Assembly (NCBI GenBank): GCA_963832445.1
Contig: CAWHUM010000017.1
Coordinates: forward strand, 62,001 to 126,000
DNA: 64,000 bases
From: AWTP1-13 sp963832445
Lineage (GTDB): Bacteria; Pseudomonadota; Alphaproteobacteria; Rhizobiales; Hyphomicrobiaceae
Reading direction: 5' to 3'
In this document: one piece after another, positions 54,298-63,580 of the stretch
Layout: each line of letters begins with the position of its first letter
Position numbering within the stretch: position 1 is the first letter of the stretch
Position numbers and translations under genes: made by a program
The notes under the pieces: model-generated
Database searches by the model: none
What the model was told of the DNA's origin: nothing
Seen by the model: only the letters and a program-made list of their open reading frames with translations

Positions 54298-55224
54298 ATG
54301 CCGCCCCATCGCCCAATCCTGATCGCCGGGCCGACTGCCAGCGGCAAGTCGGGGCTAGCGCTTGCGCTGGCCGAGCGGCTCGGCGGCACCATCATCAATG
54401 CCGACAGCATGCAGGTGTACCGGGAATTGCGCGTGCTCACGGCCAGGCCTACGCCCGAGGAGGAGGCGCGCGCGCCGCACGCACTCTACGGTTTCGTGCC
54501 CGGGAGCGAAGCCTATTCCGCTGGGCGCTATGCTGCCGATGCAGCAGCAGCGATCGCGGCGGCACGTGCTGCTGGCCGCGTGCCCATCGTCGTGGGCGGC
54601 ACCGGGCTCTACTTCCGCACGCTGCTGCAGGGCCTGTCCCCCGTGCCGCCCGTGGAGCCCGAGACACGCGCCTATTGGCGCGGAGAGGCTGCCAGGCGGC
54701 CCGCGTCCGAGCTGCACGCCCTGCTGCTGGCGCGCGATCCGGAAACTGCGGCCCGGCTGTTGCCCACCGATCCCCAGCGCATCGTTCGCGCCCTGGAGGT
54801 GCTGGAGTCGACCGGGCGCTCCCTTACCCACTGGCAGCGCGAGCCCGGCACGCCGGTGCTCGAGGAGGCGGAAGTGATGCGGCTCCTGGTGTTGCCGGAG
54901 CGCGCGAGCCTGGTGAGGCGCCTCGAGACCCGTTTCGACGCCATGATCTCCGCCGGGGCTCTGCAGGAAGTGGCGGGGCTTCTGGCGCTCGGTTTTTCTC
55001 CTGAGCTGCCGATCATGCGAGCGCTGGGAGTGGCTCCGTTGGCCGCGCATTTGACCGGGGCAATGAGGTTGGAGGAGGCCGTCTCGGTTGCGAAGGCCCA
55101 CACCCGCAAGTACGCCAAGCGGCAGCTCACATGGCTCAAGCGAAATATGATTGCGTGGAAAGTAGTAGGAGAGCAACAAATGGAAAGTCTAAGCCGCGCA
55201 GACTTTTCGTTTATTGATCTCTAA
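54298..55224 (+). CDS. miaA: tRNA dimethylallyltransferase
   Basis: 308 residues. P-loop GPTASGKSGLA near the N terminus, NADSMQVYREL, GGTGLYFRTL and the C-terminal HTRKYAKRQLTWLKR. MiaA adds the dimethylallyl group to A37 of UNN-reading tRNAs. Its place just before ilvI is conserved in rhizobial chromosomes. Confidence 0.95.
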   Translation: MPPHRPILIAGPTASGKSGLALALAERLGGTIINADSMQVYRELRVLTARPTPEEEARAPHALYGFVPGSEAYSAGRYAADAAAAIAAARAAGRVPIVVGGTGLYFRTLLQGLSPVPPVEPETRAYWRGEAARRPASELHALLLARDPETAARLLPTDPQRIVRALEVLESTGRSLTHWQREPGTPVLEEAEVMRLLVLPERASLVRRLETRFDAMISAGALQEVAGLLALGFSPELPIMRALGVAPLAAHLTGAMRLEEAVSVAKAHTRKYAKRQLTWLKRNMIAWKVVGEQQMESLSRADFSFIDL

Positions 55225-55323
55225 CGGTTGACCCGGCATCCTGGCCCCGATATAGCCAGCGCCAGCCCACAACAAGCTCGTTGAGTTGCGCCAAGCCAGC
55301 GCGGCCCAGCGCGGAGTTTTGCC

Positions 55324-57097
<1,774 letters not shown>

Positions 57098-57142
57098 AGA
57101 CAACGCGTTGCTGGTGAGGTGGGGCGCGTAGCTCCTTAGGAG

Positions 57143-57574
57143 TCAGGGGTGAGCAACGGCTTCCCAGGGATTGATCACCTCAACCGAAAGATCGCTGAAA
57201 TGGCGCACGTTGCGCGTGGCAATGGCGGCACCGCGGCTGGCGGCAATTCCAGCGATCTGGGTATCCCCAAAGCCGGCAGGACGCCCGCGGTGCCGGCGAT
57301 CCGCCTCGATCTGCGCAGCATGCAACGCAGCCGCCAAGTCGAACGGAAGCACTCGGTTCTGGAAATCGTGGATCAACAGTTGGTCAAATGCGGCGAGCAG
57401 GGCTCTTTTGCGCCGGCCTTTCGGCTTTGCGTCGATGCCGCCCCTGATCTCGAAGACGGTGATGGCAGTCGTCCACAGTTGCTCCGCATCGCTCTGATCC
57501 AGCCACCCGATCACTTGCATGCTGGGCGCATCGGCCATCAGTTCGGAAACGACGTTGGTGTCTACAATGATCAC
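57143..57574 (-). CDS. vapC: PIN-domain toxin (FitB/VapC type)
   Basis: 143 residues from a GTG start at 57574 that overlaps the antitoxin stop (GTGA). PIN nuclease residues: Asp5 (IIVDTNVVSE), Glu42 (VFEIRGGI), Asp104 (GFGDTQIAG) with Asn122/Asp128 in RNVRHFSDL. The FitB-type wording is clear throughout (LLIHDFQNRVLPFD, INPWEA). A Mg-dependent RNase whose target is unknown. It is translationally coupled to the antitoxin and oriented against the surrounding ilv genes. Confidence 0.93.
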   Translation of the reverse strand: MIIVDTNVVSELMADAPSMQVIGWLDQSDAEQLWTTAITVFEIRGGIDAKPKGRRKRALLAAFDQLLIHDFQNRVLPFDLAAALHAAQIEADRRHRGRPAGFGDTQIAGIAASRGAAIATRNVRHFSDLSVEVINPWEAVAHP

Positions 57575-58017
57575 CGGTCGAACTTCGCAAGGCGAGGCCG
57601 CTCTTTGCGCCTCATGTCGAATGCCCGGTTGAATGTCTCCAGCTCTCGTCTGGTCAGGCCAATTCCCCTGAAGCGCGCAGAAGCACGTGTCCCGAAACCT
57701 GGTACCGGCGCTGCCCTTGTTCGGTCCTTGTCGAGCTTCGAGGTTTGCGTGCTCCAATCTCCATTGAGTTCATGTATGCCCTTCTGGAACTGTGCGTACT
57801 CCTCTTCAGTGAGCCCAATCCGCTTGAACCGCTCGTGCATCAACGTGCCGAAGCCCTTTTCCTTGCTTCGCCGCTCACCCTGTTTGAGTGCGCCGCCAGC
57901 GGCGTCCTCGAGAATTGTGCGCGCCTCGGCCTCCAGGCTGCGGCCGTGTTTCCGGGCGCGCGCCCTCAGCCGCTCCTTGACCTCGTCGTCGAGCCTGCGG
58001 ACGACCAATTGTGCCAT
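57571..58017 (-). CDS. FitA/StbC-type antitoxin with duplicated C-terminal toxin-binding motif
   Basis: 148 residues from ATG 58017. N-terminal ribbon-helix-helix (MAQLVVRRLDDEVKERLRARARKHGRSLEAEARTILEDA) binds DNA. The tail holds two copies of one 16-residue pattern: GFGTLMHERFKRIGLT (55-70) and GFGTRASARFRGIGLT (107-122). The second is followed by the usual RPxxF-like end (RPRLAKF). FitA-like antitoxins are usually about 80 residues and, to my knowledge, carry one such motif. The extra copy and a ~35-residue linker double the tail. Its stop overlaps the toxin start. Confidence 0.88.
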   Translation of the reverse strand: MAQLVVRRLDDEVKERLRARARKHGRSLEAEARTILEDAAGGALKQGERRSKEKGFGTLMHERFKRIGLTEEEYAQFQKGIHELNGDWSTQTSKLDKDRTRAAPVPGFGTRASARFRGIGLTRRELETFNRAFDMRRKERPRLAKFDR

Positions 58018-58029
58018 GCGATCACCGCC

Positions 58030-58060
58030 AGTGATATCAATTGGCACGAGTGATATCACT
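58030..58060. promoter_or_regulatory. Tandem operator of the toxin-antitoxin pair
   Basis: Perfect palindrome AGTGATATCACT at 58049-58060 and a near copy AGTGATATCAAT at 58030-58041 (last pair mismatched), 19 bases apart, about two turns of DNA on the same face. They lie just upstream of the antitoxin start and also 30-60 bases before ilvH, so a repressor bound here could also affect ilvH. Confidence 0.7.
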
Positions 58061-58088
58061 TCATCCGCCCAACCTCAAGGTTGACCCC

Positions 58089-58637
58089 ATGCCCAACACC
58101 CAGCCCGGCTCCGCCTACTTCCTCGAGGAACGCAAGGAAGAGCCGGTCACCCATACCATCTCGGTGGTGGTGGACAACGAGCCCGGTGTGCTGGCCCGTA
58201 TCGCCGGTCTGTTCTCCGGGCGCGGCTACAACATCGAGAGCCTGACGGTGTCGGAGACGGAGCACGAGAAGCACCTTTCGCGCTTCACCATTGTCACCAC
58301 CGGCACGCCGCAGGTGCTGACGCAGATCAAGAGCCAGCTCGAGCGGCTGGTGAACGTGCACCGCGTCATCGACCTCACCGTGCTGGGCGAGCCGCTGGAG
58401 CGCGAGCTGGCGCTGGTCAAGGTGAGCGGCAAGGGCGAGAAGCGCATCGAGGCGCTGCGCATGGCCGAGATCTTCCGCGCCAACGTGATCGACGCCTCCA
58501 CCGAGCACTTCGTGTTCGAGCTGACGGGCCGCACGTCCAAGATCGAGCAGTTCATCTCCATCATGACGGAGCTGGGCCTGGTCGAGGTCTCCCGCACCGG
58601 CATCGCCGCCATCGGCCGAGGCCCCAAGAGCATGTAA
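58089..58637 (+). CDS. ilvH: Acetolactate synthase small (regulatory) subunit
   Basis: 182 residues from ATG 58089. ACT domain HTISVVVDNEPGVLARIAGLFSGRGYNIESLTV, followed by the second regulatory domain ending EQFISIMTELGLVEVSRTGIAAIGRGPK. It binds valine and controls the large subunit. It is separated from ilvI by the toxin-antitoxin module, which is oriented the other way, so ilvH transcription may depend on its own promoter or on read-through. Confidence 0.96.
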   Translation: MPNTQPGSAYFLEERKEEPVTHTISVVVDNEPGVLARIAGLFSGRGYNIESLTVSETEHEKHLSRFTIVTTGTPQVLTQIKSQLERLVNVHRVIDLTVLGEPLERELALVKVSGKGEKRIEALRMAEIFRANVIDASTEHFVFELTGRTSKIEQFISIMTELGLVEVSRTGIAAIGRGPKSM

Positions 58638-58799
58638 AGCGGCACCTTTGATGGATGTGGTCCAGGTGCGCGGATTGCTTTGCCCCGGGGGCACGTGCGG
58701 GTTCCGTCACATATGCGCGCAATTATGTGAATTGCTGCGGTCTACTGGCTGCAACTAGGGTGCCGGTCCAGACCGAATTTCAACGCCGGCGAGGCAACT

Positions 58800-59261
58800 A
58801 TGGCTTTCTCCATCAAGGTCAACGGTACCCAGCAAAGCGTTGATGTTGACGAGGACACCCCGCTGCTCTGGGTGCTGCGGGACACGCTCGGGCTGACCGG
58901 AACCAAGTACGGCTGCGGGATCGCCCAGTGCGGGGCCTGTACGGTATTTCTCAACGGCAAGCCTTTGCGCTCGTGCGCGATGCCGGTGGGCGCCGTCGGC
59001 GAGGGCGAGGTCACCACCATCGAGGGCGTCAGCGGCCCCGCTGCCGAAGCCGTTCAGCGTGCCTGGGCCGCCCGCGACGTGCCGCAATGCGGCTATTGCC
59101 AGTCCGGCCAGGTGATGAGCGCAATTGCGCTGCTTGGCGAGGTGCGCCGGCCCAGCGACCGCGACATCGACCTCGCCATGAACGGCAACATCTGCCGCTG
59201 CGCCACCTACGTCCGCATCCGCGCCGCCATCAAGGATGCAGCGCGCACGTTGGGGAGCTGA
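58800..59261 (+). CDS. iorA: 2Fe-2S subunit of isoquinoline 1-oxidoreductase-type molybdenum hydroxylase
   Basis: 153 residues. Eight cluster cysteines: C39, C44, C47 and C59 (YGCGIAQCGACTVFLNGKPLRSC) for the plant-type cluster and C97, C100, C132 and C134 (PQCGYCQSGQ, NICRCATY) for the second. This is the small subunit of the isoquinoline 1-oxidoreductase (IorAB) type of xanthine oxidase family. It transfers electrons from the Mo site of the next gene's product to an electron acceptor, probably the downstream cytochrome. Confidence 0.93.
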   Translation: MAFSIKVNGTQQSVDVDEDTPLLWVLRDTLGLTGTKYGCGIAQCGACTVFLNGKPLRSCAMPVGAVGEGEVTTIEGVSGPAAEAVQRAWAARDVPQCGYCQSGQVMSAIALLGEVRRPSDRDIDLAMNGNICRCATYVRIRAAIKDAARTLGS

Positions 59262-59315
59262 TGCAATGGCGCAGCACCGCAAGCAAGTCACTCGCCGGGC
59301 CGGCACTGCACCGGC

Positions 59316-61454
59316 ATGGCCGGGTTGGTGCTCGGCTTCTATCTGCCGCCTGGCAGGGCCAGCGCACAGTCAGGCGCCGCGCAGGTGTTTACGCCGGATG
59401 GCGGCGCGCGGACGCTTGCCCCCAACGCCTTCGTGCGCATCGGCACCGACGATTCGGTGACCGTGCTCATCAAGCATATCGAGTTCGGCCAGGGCCCCAT
59501 GACCGGCCTTGCCACTCTCGTCGCCGAGGAGCTCGATGCGGACTGGGCCAGGATGCGGGCCGAGCACGCCCCGTCCAATCCGGACCTCTACAAGAACCTG
59601 GCGTTCGGCATGCAAGGGACGGGCGGCTCGACCGCGATGGCCAACTCCTACGAGCAGATGCGCAGGGCCGGCGCGACGGCGCGGGCTATGCTGGTCCAGG
59701 CGGCGGCGCGAACGTGGGGCGTGCCCGTCGAGGAGATCACCGTGGAGCGCGGCGTACTGCGCCATATGAGGTCGGGGCGCAACGGGCGGTTCGGCCAGTT
59801 CACCGAGGCGGCAGCAAAGCTGCAAGTGCCGGCCAACGCTCCGCTCAAGGAGCCGGCAAGGTTCCGCCTGATCGGCCGGGAGGGTGTGGTCACCCGACTG
59901 GATAGCCCCGCTAAGGCCAACGGCACTGCCCAGTTCACCATCGACATCCGCGAGCCCGGCATGCTGACCGTGGTGGTGGCGCGGCCGCCGCGGTTCGGTG
60001 CCAAGTTCGTGGCCTTCGAGGCAGGCGACGCGCGGGCCGTGCGCGGGGTGGTGGACGTCAAGGAGATCCCTTCCGGCGTTGCCGTCTTTGCGGAGGGCAT
60101 GTGGCCGGCGCTCAAGGGACGCGAGAAGCTGCGCATCACCTGGGACGAGGCCGGCGCCGAGAAGCGCAGCACCAGCGAGCTCGTCGCGGAGTATCTGGCG
60201 CTGTCGCGCAAGCCGGGGACAGTGGCCGGTCAGCGAGGCGACGCGGCAGCGGTGCTCGCGCGCGAGGAAGGGGTGATCGAGGCCCAGTACGTGTTTCCCT
60301 ACCTCGCGCACGCGCCGATGGAGCCGCTCGACGGCTTCCTGCGCTGGGACGGGAAGCGCGCGGTGGCACGACTGGGCAGCCAATTGCAGACGGGCGACCA
60401 CCAGGCGATTGCCGCCGTGCTCGGGTTGAAGCCAGAGCAAGTCGAGGTCGAGACCATGCTGGCAGGCGGCAGCTTCGGCCGCCGCGCGCAGCCTGACATG
60501 CAGCTCGCCGTCGAGCTGGCGCACGCCGCCAAGGCGATCGGGCCCGGCCGACCCATCAAGCTCGTGTGGACGCGCGAAGACGACATCCGCGGCGGTTACT
60601 ACCGGCCGATGTTCGTACATCGCATGCGCGGAGCCGTGCGCGAGGGCAAAATCCTGGCCTGGGCCAACACCATCGTAGGGCAGTCGTTCCTCAAGGGCTC
60701 GCCGTTCGCGGCCATGATCAAGGACGGCATCGATCCCGTGATGGTGGAGGGTGCGCGCGCGCTGCCGTACGATATTCACGATTTCCGCTGCGATGTGCAC
60801 ATGGCCGACGTCGGCGTGCCGACCTTGTGGTGGCGCTCGGTCGGTCACACGCATACGGCCTATGCCGTGGAATGTTTCATCGACGAGCTGCTGCAGGCGG
60901 CGGGGCGCGACCCCGTCGTCGGCCGTATGGCGCTGCTCGAGAAGTCGCCCCGCCACGCGGCCGTGCTGAACGCGGCGGCCAGGCTCGCGCGTTGGAACGG
61001 CCCCGGCCCCTTCGATGATCGCGCGCGCGGCGTTGCCGTGGTGGAGAGCTTCGGCAGCATCGTCGCCCAGATCGCCGAGGTGTCAGCCGGCGGGCGCGAG
61101 GGACCCCGCGTGCACCGGGTGTGGTGTGCGGTCGACTGCGGCATCGCCGTCAACCCCGACGTCATCCGTGCCCAGATGGAGGGCGGCATCGGCTTCGGCC
61201 TCGGGCATGCCCTGTTCAGCGAGGTGACGCTGAAGGATGGGCACCCCGTGCAGGGCAACTTCAACGACTACCGCTCGCTGCGCATGCACGAGATGCCGCT
61301 CGTGGAGGTGACGATCGTGCGTTCGAACGAGAAGCCGACCGGGGTCGGCGAGCCCGGCGTGCCGCCGATCGCGCCGGCAGTTGCCAACGCTCTGGCGCGC
61401 CTCGGCCTGCCCCGCCCGCGCCGCCTGCCGATGCTGCGGAGCCTGTCGGCATGA
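59316..61454 (+). CDS. iorB: Molybdopterin-binding subunit of isoquinoline 1-oxidoreductase type (IorB)
   Basis: 712 residues in this frame, starting MAGLVLGFYLPPG. Molybdopterin-binding elements: LIKHIEFGQGPMTGLATLVAEEL, LAGGSFGRRAQPD and the active-site Glu in EKPTGVGEPGVPPIAPAVANAL. The natural N terminus should be a twin-arginine signal; an upstream reading at 59266 (MAQHRKQVTRRAG...) in another frame contains the RR pair and would join just before MAGLVLGF if one base were missing, so the start is probably 59266 with a small indel. The substrate (isoquinoline-like N-heterocycle or aldehyde) is unknown. Follows iorA directly. Confidence 0.85.
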   Translation: MAGLVLGFYLPPGRASAQSGAAQVFTPDGGARTLAPNAFVRIGTDDSVTVLIKHIEFGQGPMTGLATLVAEELDADWARMRAEHAPSNPDLYKNLAFGMQGTGGSTAMANSYEQMRRAGATARAMLVQAAARTWGVPVEEITVERGVLRHMRSGRNGRFGQFTEAAAKLQVPANAPLKEPARFRLIGREGVVTRLDSPAKANGTAQFTIDIREPGMLTVVVARPPRFGAKFVAFEAGDARAVRGVVDVKEIPSGVAVFAEGMWPALKGREKLRITWDEAGAEKRSTSELVAEYLALSRKPGTVAGQRGDAAAVLAREEGVIEAQYVFPYLAHAPMEPLDGFLRWDGKRAVARLGSQLQTGDHQAIAAVLGLKPEQVEVETMLAGGSFGRRAQPDMQLAVELAHAAKAIGPGRPIKLVWTREDDIRGGYYRPMFVHRMRGAVREGKILAWANTIVGQSFLKGSPFAAMIKDGIDPVMVEGARALPYDIHDFRCDVHMADVGVPTLWWRSVGHTHTAYAVECFIDELLQAAGRDPVVGRMALLEKSPRHAAVLNAAARLARWNGPGPFDDRARGVAVVESFGSIVAQIAEVSAGGREGPRVHRVWCAVDCGIAVNPDVIRAQMEGGIGFGLGHALFSEVTLKDGHPVQGNFNDYRSLRMHEMPLVEVTIVRSNEKPTGVGEPGVPPIAPAVANALARLGLPRPRRLPMLRSLSA

Positions 61455-62086
61455 TCGCCCCGCGCATCTTGGGCGCCATTGCCGGCGCCATCATCGTGCT
61501 GACGGGTGCGGCGGTGGAGACGAGGAGCCAAACCGGTGCGCCGCCCGCCCCCGCTCTGGCGGCCAAGTTGCGCCCCGTGACGGCCTTTTCTGGCATCGCC
61601 GACACGCAGTCGCGCTCGATCGCCTACTTCCAGGAGGCCGGCAAGGTCCTGCAGCACCCGCGCTGCGTCAATTGCCATCCGGCGGGCGAGCGCCCGTTCC
61701 AGGGCGACGCCATGCGCCCCCACGAGCCGCTGGTGGTGCGGGGCAGCGACGGACACGGCGTAGCGGGGCTTGGCTGCATCGCCTGCCACGGCGCCGCCAA
61801 CTTCGATGCCGCCCGCGTGCCGGGCGACCCGCACTGGCAGCTGGCGCCCGCCACCATGGCGTGGGAGGGCAAGTCGCTCGGCTACATCTGCAACCAGCTC
61901 AAGGACCGGCGGCGCAACGCCAACCGCGACATCGCCGCCATCCTCAAGCACGTGGCAACCGACAGCCTCGTCAAGTGGGCCTGGAACCCGGGGCCGGGGC
62001 GCACGCCGGCGCCCGGCAGCAACGAAGCCTTCGTGGCGCTGCTGAAGGCCTGGGCCGACACCGGCGCCTATTGCCCGCCGCCGTGA
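61451..62086 (+). CDS. Dihaem c-type cytochrome of the IorAB complex
   Basis: 211 residues from ATG 61451, overlapping the iorB stop (ATGA). Signal/anchor MIAPRILGAIAGAIIVLTGAA. Two haem sites: CVNCH (72-76) and CIACH (109-113). The wording LQHPRCVNCHPAGERPFQGD matches the cytochrome encoded with periplasmic IorAB-type dehydrogenases, passing electrons to the respiratory chain. Confidence 0.85.
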   Translation: MIAPRILGAIAGAIIVLTGAAVETRSQTGAPPAPALAAKLRPVTAFSGIADTQSRSIAYFQEAGKVLQHPRCVNCHPAGERPFQGDAMRPHEPLVVRGSDGHGVAGLGCIACHGAANFDAARVPGDPHWQLAPATMAWEGKSLGYICNQLKDRRRNANRDIAAILKHVATDSLVKWAWNPGPGRTPAPGSNEAFVALLKAWADTGAYCPPP

Positions 62087-62096
62087 TGCCTACGTC

Positions 62097-62119
62097 GGTC
62101 AGGCCTTGCGGGTCTGACC
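62097..62119. repeat. Third TCAGACCC-family hairpin
   Basis: GGTCAGGCC / GGTCTGACC with one G-T wobble, 10 bases past the cytochrome stop. Related to the recA hairpins at 31351 and 31433. Confidence 0.5.
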
Positions 62120-62267
62120 CATTGCTTGATCAATAGCCCGTCGCCCATGTCCAAGCCACTGTTCGCTCAGCTTGCGCGCGTAGCTCTGCTGCTCTGGCGA
62201 GACCGGCATGGGCGTCACCCCAGCGCCGAATACCGCTTGCCCGTCGGCCTACACATTTCACTTCGCC

Positions 62268-62537
62268 CTAGAATTTGGTGCGCCGGCGCAAGAGCGATGC
62301 GCTGGCGTAAAGCTCCAGGCCCCTGCGCCAGACGATCTCGCAATCGGCCTCGATCCCTCTGTCCTCGAGGATGAGGATGAAGCTGTTGGCGATGGGGTCC
62401 TCCCGGTCGACCCTGAGATGCACACCCGAGAACGACATCTCGAGTATGGTGCAGCCGAAGACCGTGTCCTGCGGGCCGAACAGAATCATTCCATGCTCGG
62501 ACGATTGTGAGAACGAGTGTTCAACTGATATGGTCAT
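62268..62537 (-). CDS. PilZ-like small protein
   Basis: 89 residues. The pattern VFGCTILEMSFSGVHLRVDREDPIANSFILILEDRGIEADCEIVWRRGLEL follows the beta-barrel of PilZ domains: ...SxxGxxl..., then ...C.VvWR... . The N-terminal RxxxR c-di-GMP-binding motif is not clear, so ligand binding is doubtful. Such proteins are common orphan genes in Hyphomicrobiales. Confidence 0.7.
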   Translation of the reverse strand: MTISVEHSFSQSSEHGMILFGPQDTVFGCTILEMSFSGVHLRVDREDPIANSFILILEDRGIEADCEIVWRRGLELYASASLLRRRTKF

Positions 62538-62887
62538 GGCAGGACCTCCAGGTTATCTGGCCAATCCCTGCCCGCCACCGCAGACGAGAGATTGTTCGGT
62601 CCAGTCCGCAGCCGACAAGGACGGCACTGCTGGCAAAAATCTACGCCCGCGCCTGCTAAGTGCGCATGAAGCCGATCCCTCAAATGCTTGCTATGAGCAG
62701 GGTTGAGTGTGCAGATGCGAAGGCCTTCGAGAGCTGCCGGTGAAGCCTCGCCCGCTCCTCGTAGCGCCCGCTCCGGCGTGCTTGGCACATGGCGCCGAGC
62801 CGGTTAGGCGTGAGATGCAGCGGCAGCTCTCGTCGATGAGGAGGCGCGACGTGAACCATCCCTCGGGCCAAGCAGGCAAACTGCCGC
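62538..62887. other. Intergenic region between the PilZ-like and LysE genes
   Basis: About 350 bases, divergent upstream region. No gene, repeat or clear promoter pair was recognised. Confidence 0.3.
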
Positions 62888-63496
62888 ATGCCCACTGAGC
62901 TGCTCTCCGCCCTGCTGCTGTTCGTGGTCGTGACCTTGATCACGCCGGGGCCCAACAACGCCATGCTTATGGCCTCGGGCCTCAACTTCGGCTTCCGCCG
63001 CGGGCTGCCGCACCTGTGGGGCGTGGCGCTGGGGTTCGGCGTGATGGTGCTGGCGGTGGGGCTCGGACTCGGTGCGGTGTTTGCGGCCTATCCCGCGGCC
63101 TACACCGTGGTCAAGTACGTGGGCGCCGCCTACCTTCTCTACCTCGCTTGGCAGATCGCCACCGCCGGGGAGATCGAGGCCGATGGCGCCGCCCGCGGGC
63201 GGCCGATCACGTTCCTGGAGGCGGCGGCCTTCCAGTGGTTGAACCCCAAGGGCTGGGTGATGGCGGTCGGCGCCGTCTCTACCTATGCCGCCGTCGCACC
63301 GTTCCCGTTCAACATGGGCCTGATGGCTTTCCTGTTTGGCAGCCTCGGCATTCTCTCGAGCGCCACCTGGCTCGGCTTCGGCACCGCGCTGCAGCGCCTG
63401 CTGACCAGCCCGCGTGCGGTGCGGGCGGTCAATGTCGCCATGGCTCTGCTGCTGGTGGCCTCGCTATGGCCGATCCTCGCGGATGCATGGCGCTAG
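62888..63496 (+). CDS. LysE-family amino acid exporter
   Basis: 202 residues with about six membrane helices. Family motif VVTLITPGPNNAMLMASGLNFGFRRGLPHLWGVALGF at the N terminus; later FLEAAAFQWLNPKGWVMAVGAVSTY. LysE/RhtB proteins export amino acids or related compounds; the substrate is not deducible. Confidence 0.9.
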   Translation: MPTELLSALLLFVVVTLITPGPNNAMLMASGLNFGFRRGLPHLWGVALGFGVMVLAVGLGLGAVFAAYPAAYTVVKYVGAAYLLYLAWQIATAGEIEADGAARGRPITFLEAAAFQWLNPKGWVMAVGAVSTYAAVAPFPFNMGLMAFLFGSLGILSSATWLGFGTALQRLLTSPRAVRAVNVAMALLLVASLWPILADAWR

Positions 63497-63499
63497 GGT

Positions 63500-63580
63500 G
63501 TAGGGTGCAATAAGCGCCAGCGCATTGCACCGTTGCGTCCGAAGATCGGTGCAATGCGGCTTCGCCTTATTGCGCCCTAC
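63500..63580. repeat. Palindromic repeat element, copy 2 (GGTGCAAT family)
   Basis: Same plan as the copy at 29998-30083: outer arms GTAGGGTGCAATAAGCG and CGCCTTATTGCGCCCTAC pair with one or two changes; inner CATTGCACCG (63523-63532) and CGGTGCAATG (63547-63556). It fills the whole gap between the LysE stop and the alpha-hydroxy-acid oxidase stop; the TAG of the latter (63577-63579) lies inside the right arm. Confidence 0.75.

Noticed and set aside
61451..62086. Sox or cbb3-type cytochrome
   Set aside because: It overlaps the iorB stop and has the two-haem pattern of IorAB partner cytochromes, with no sox features.
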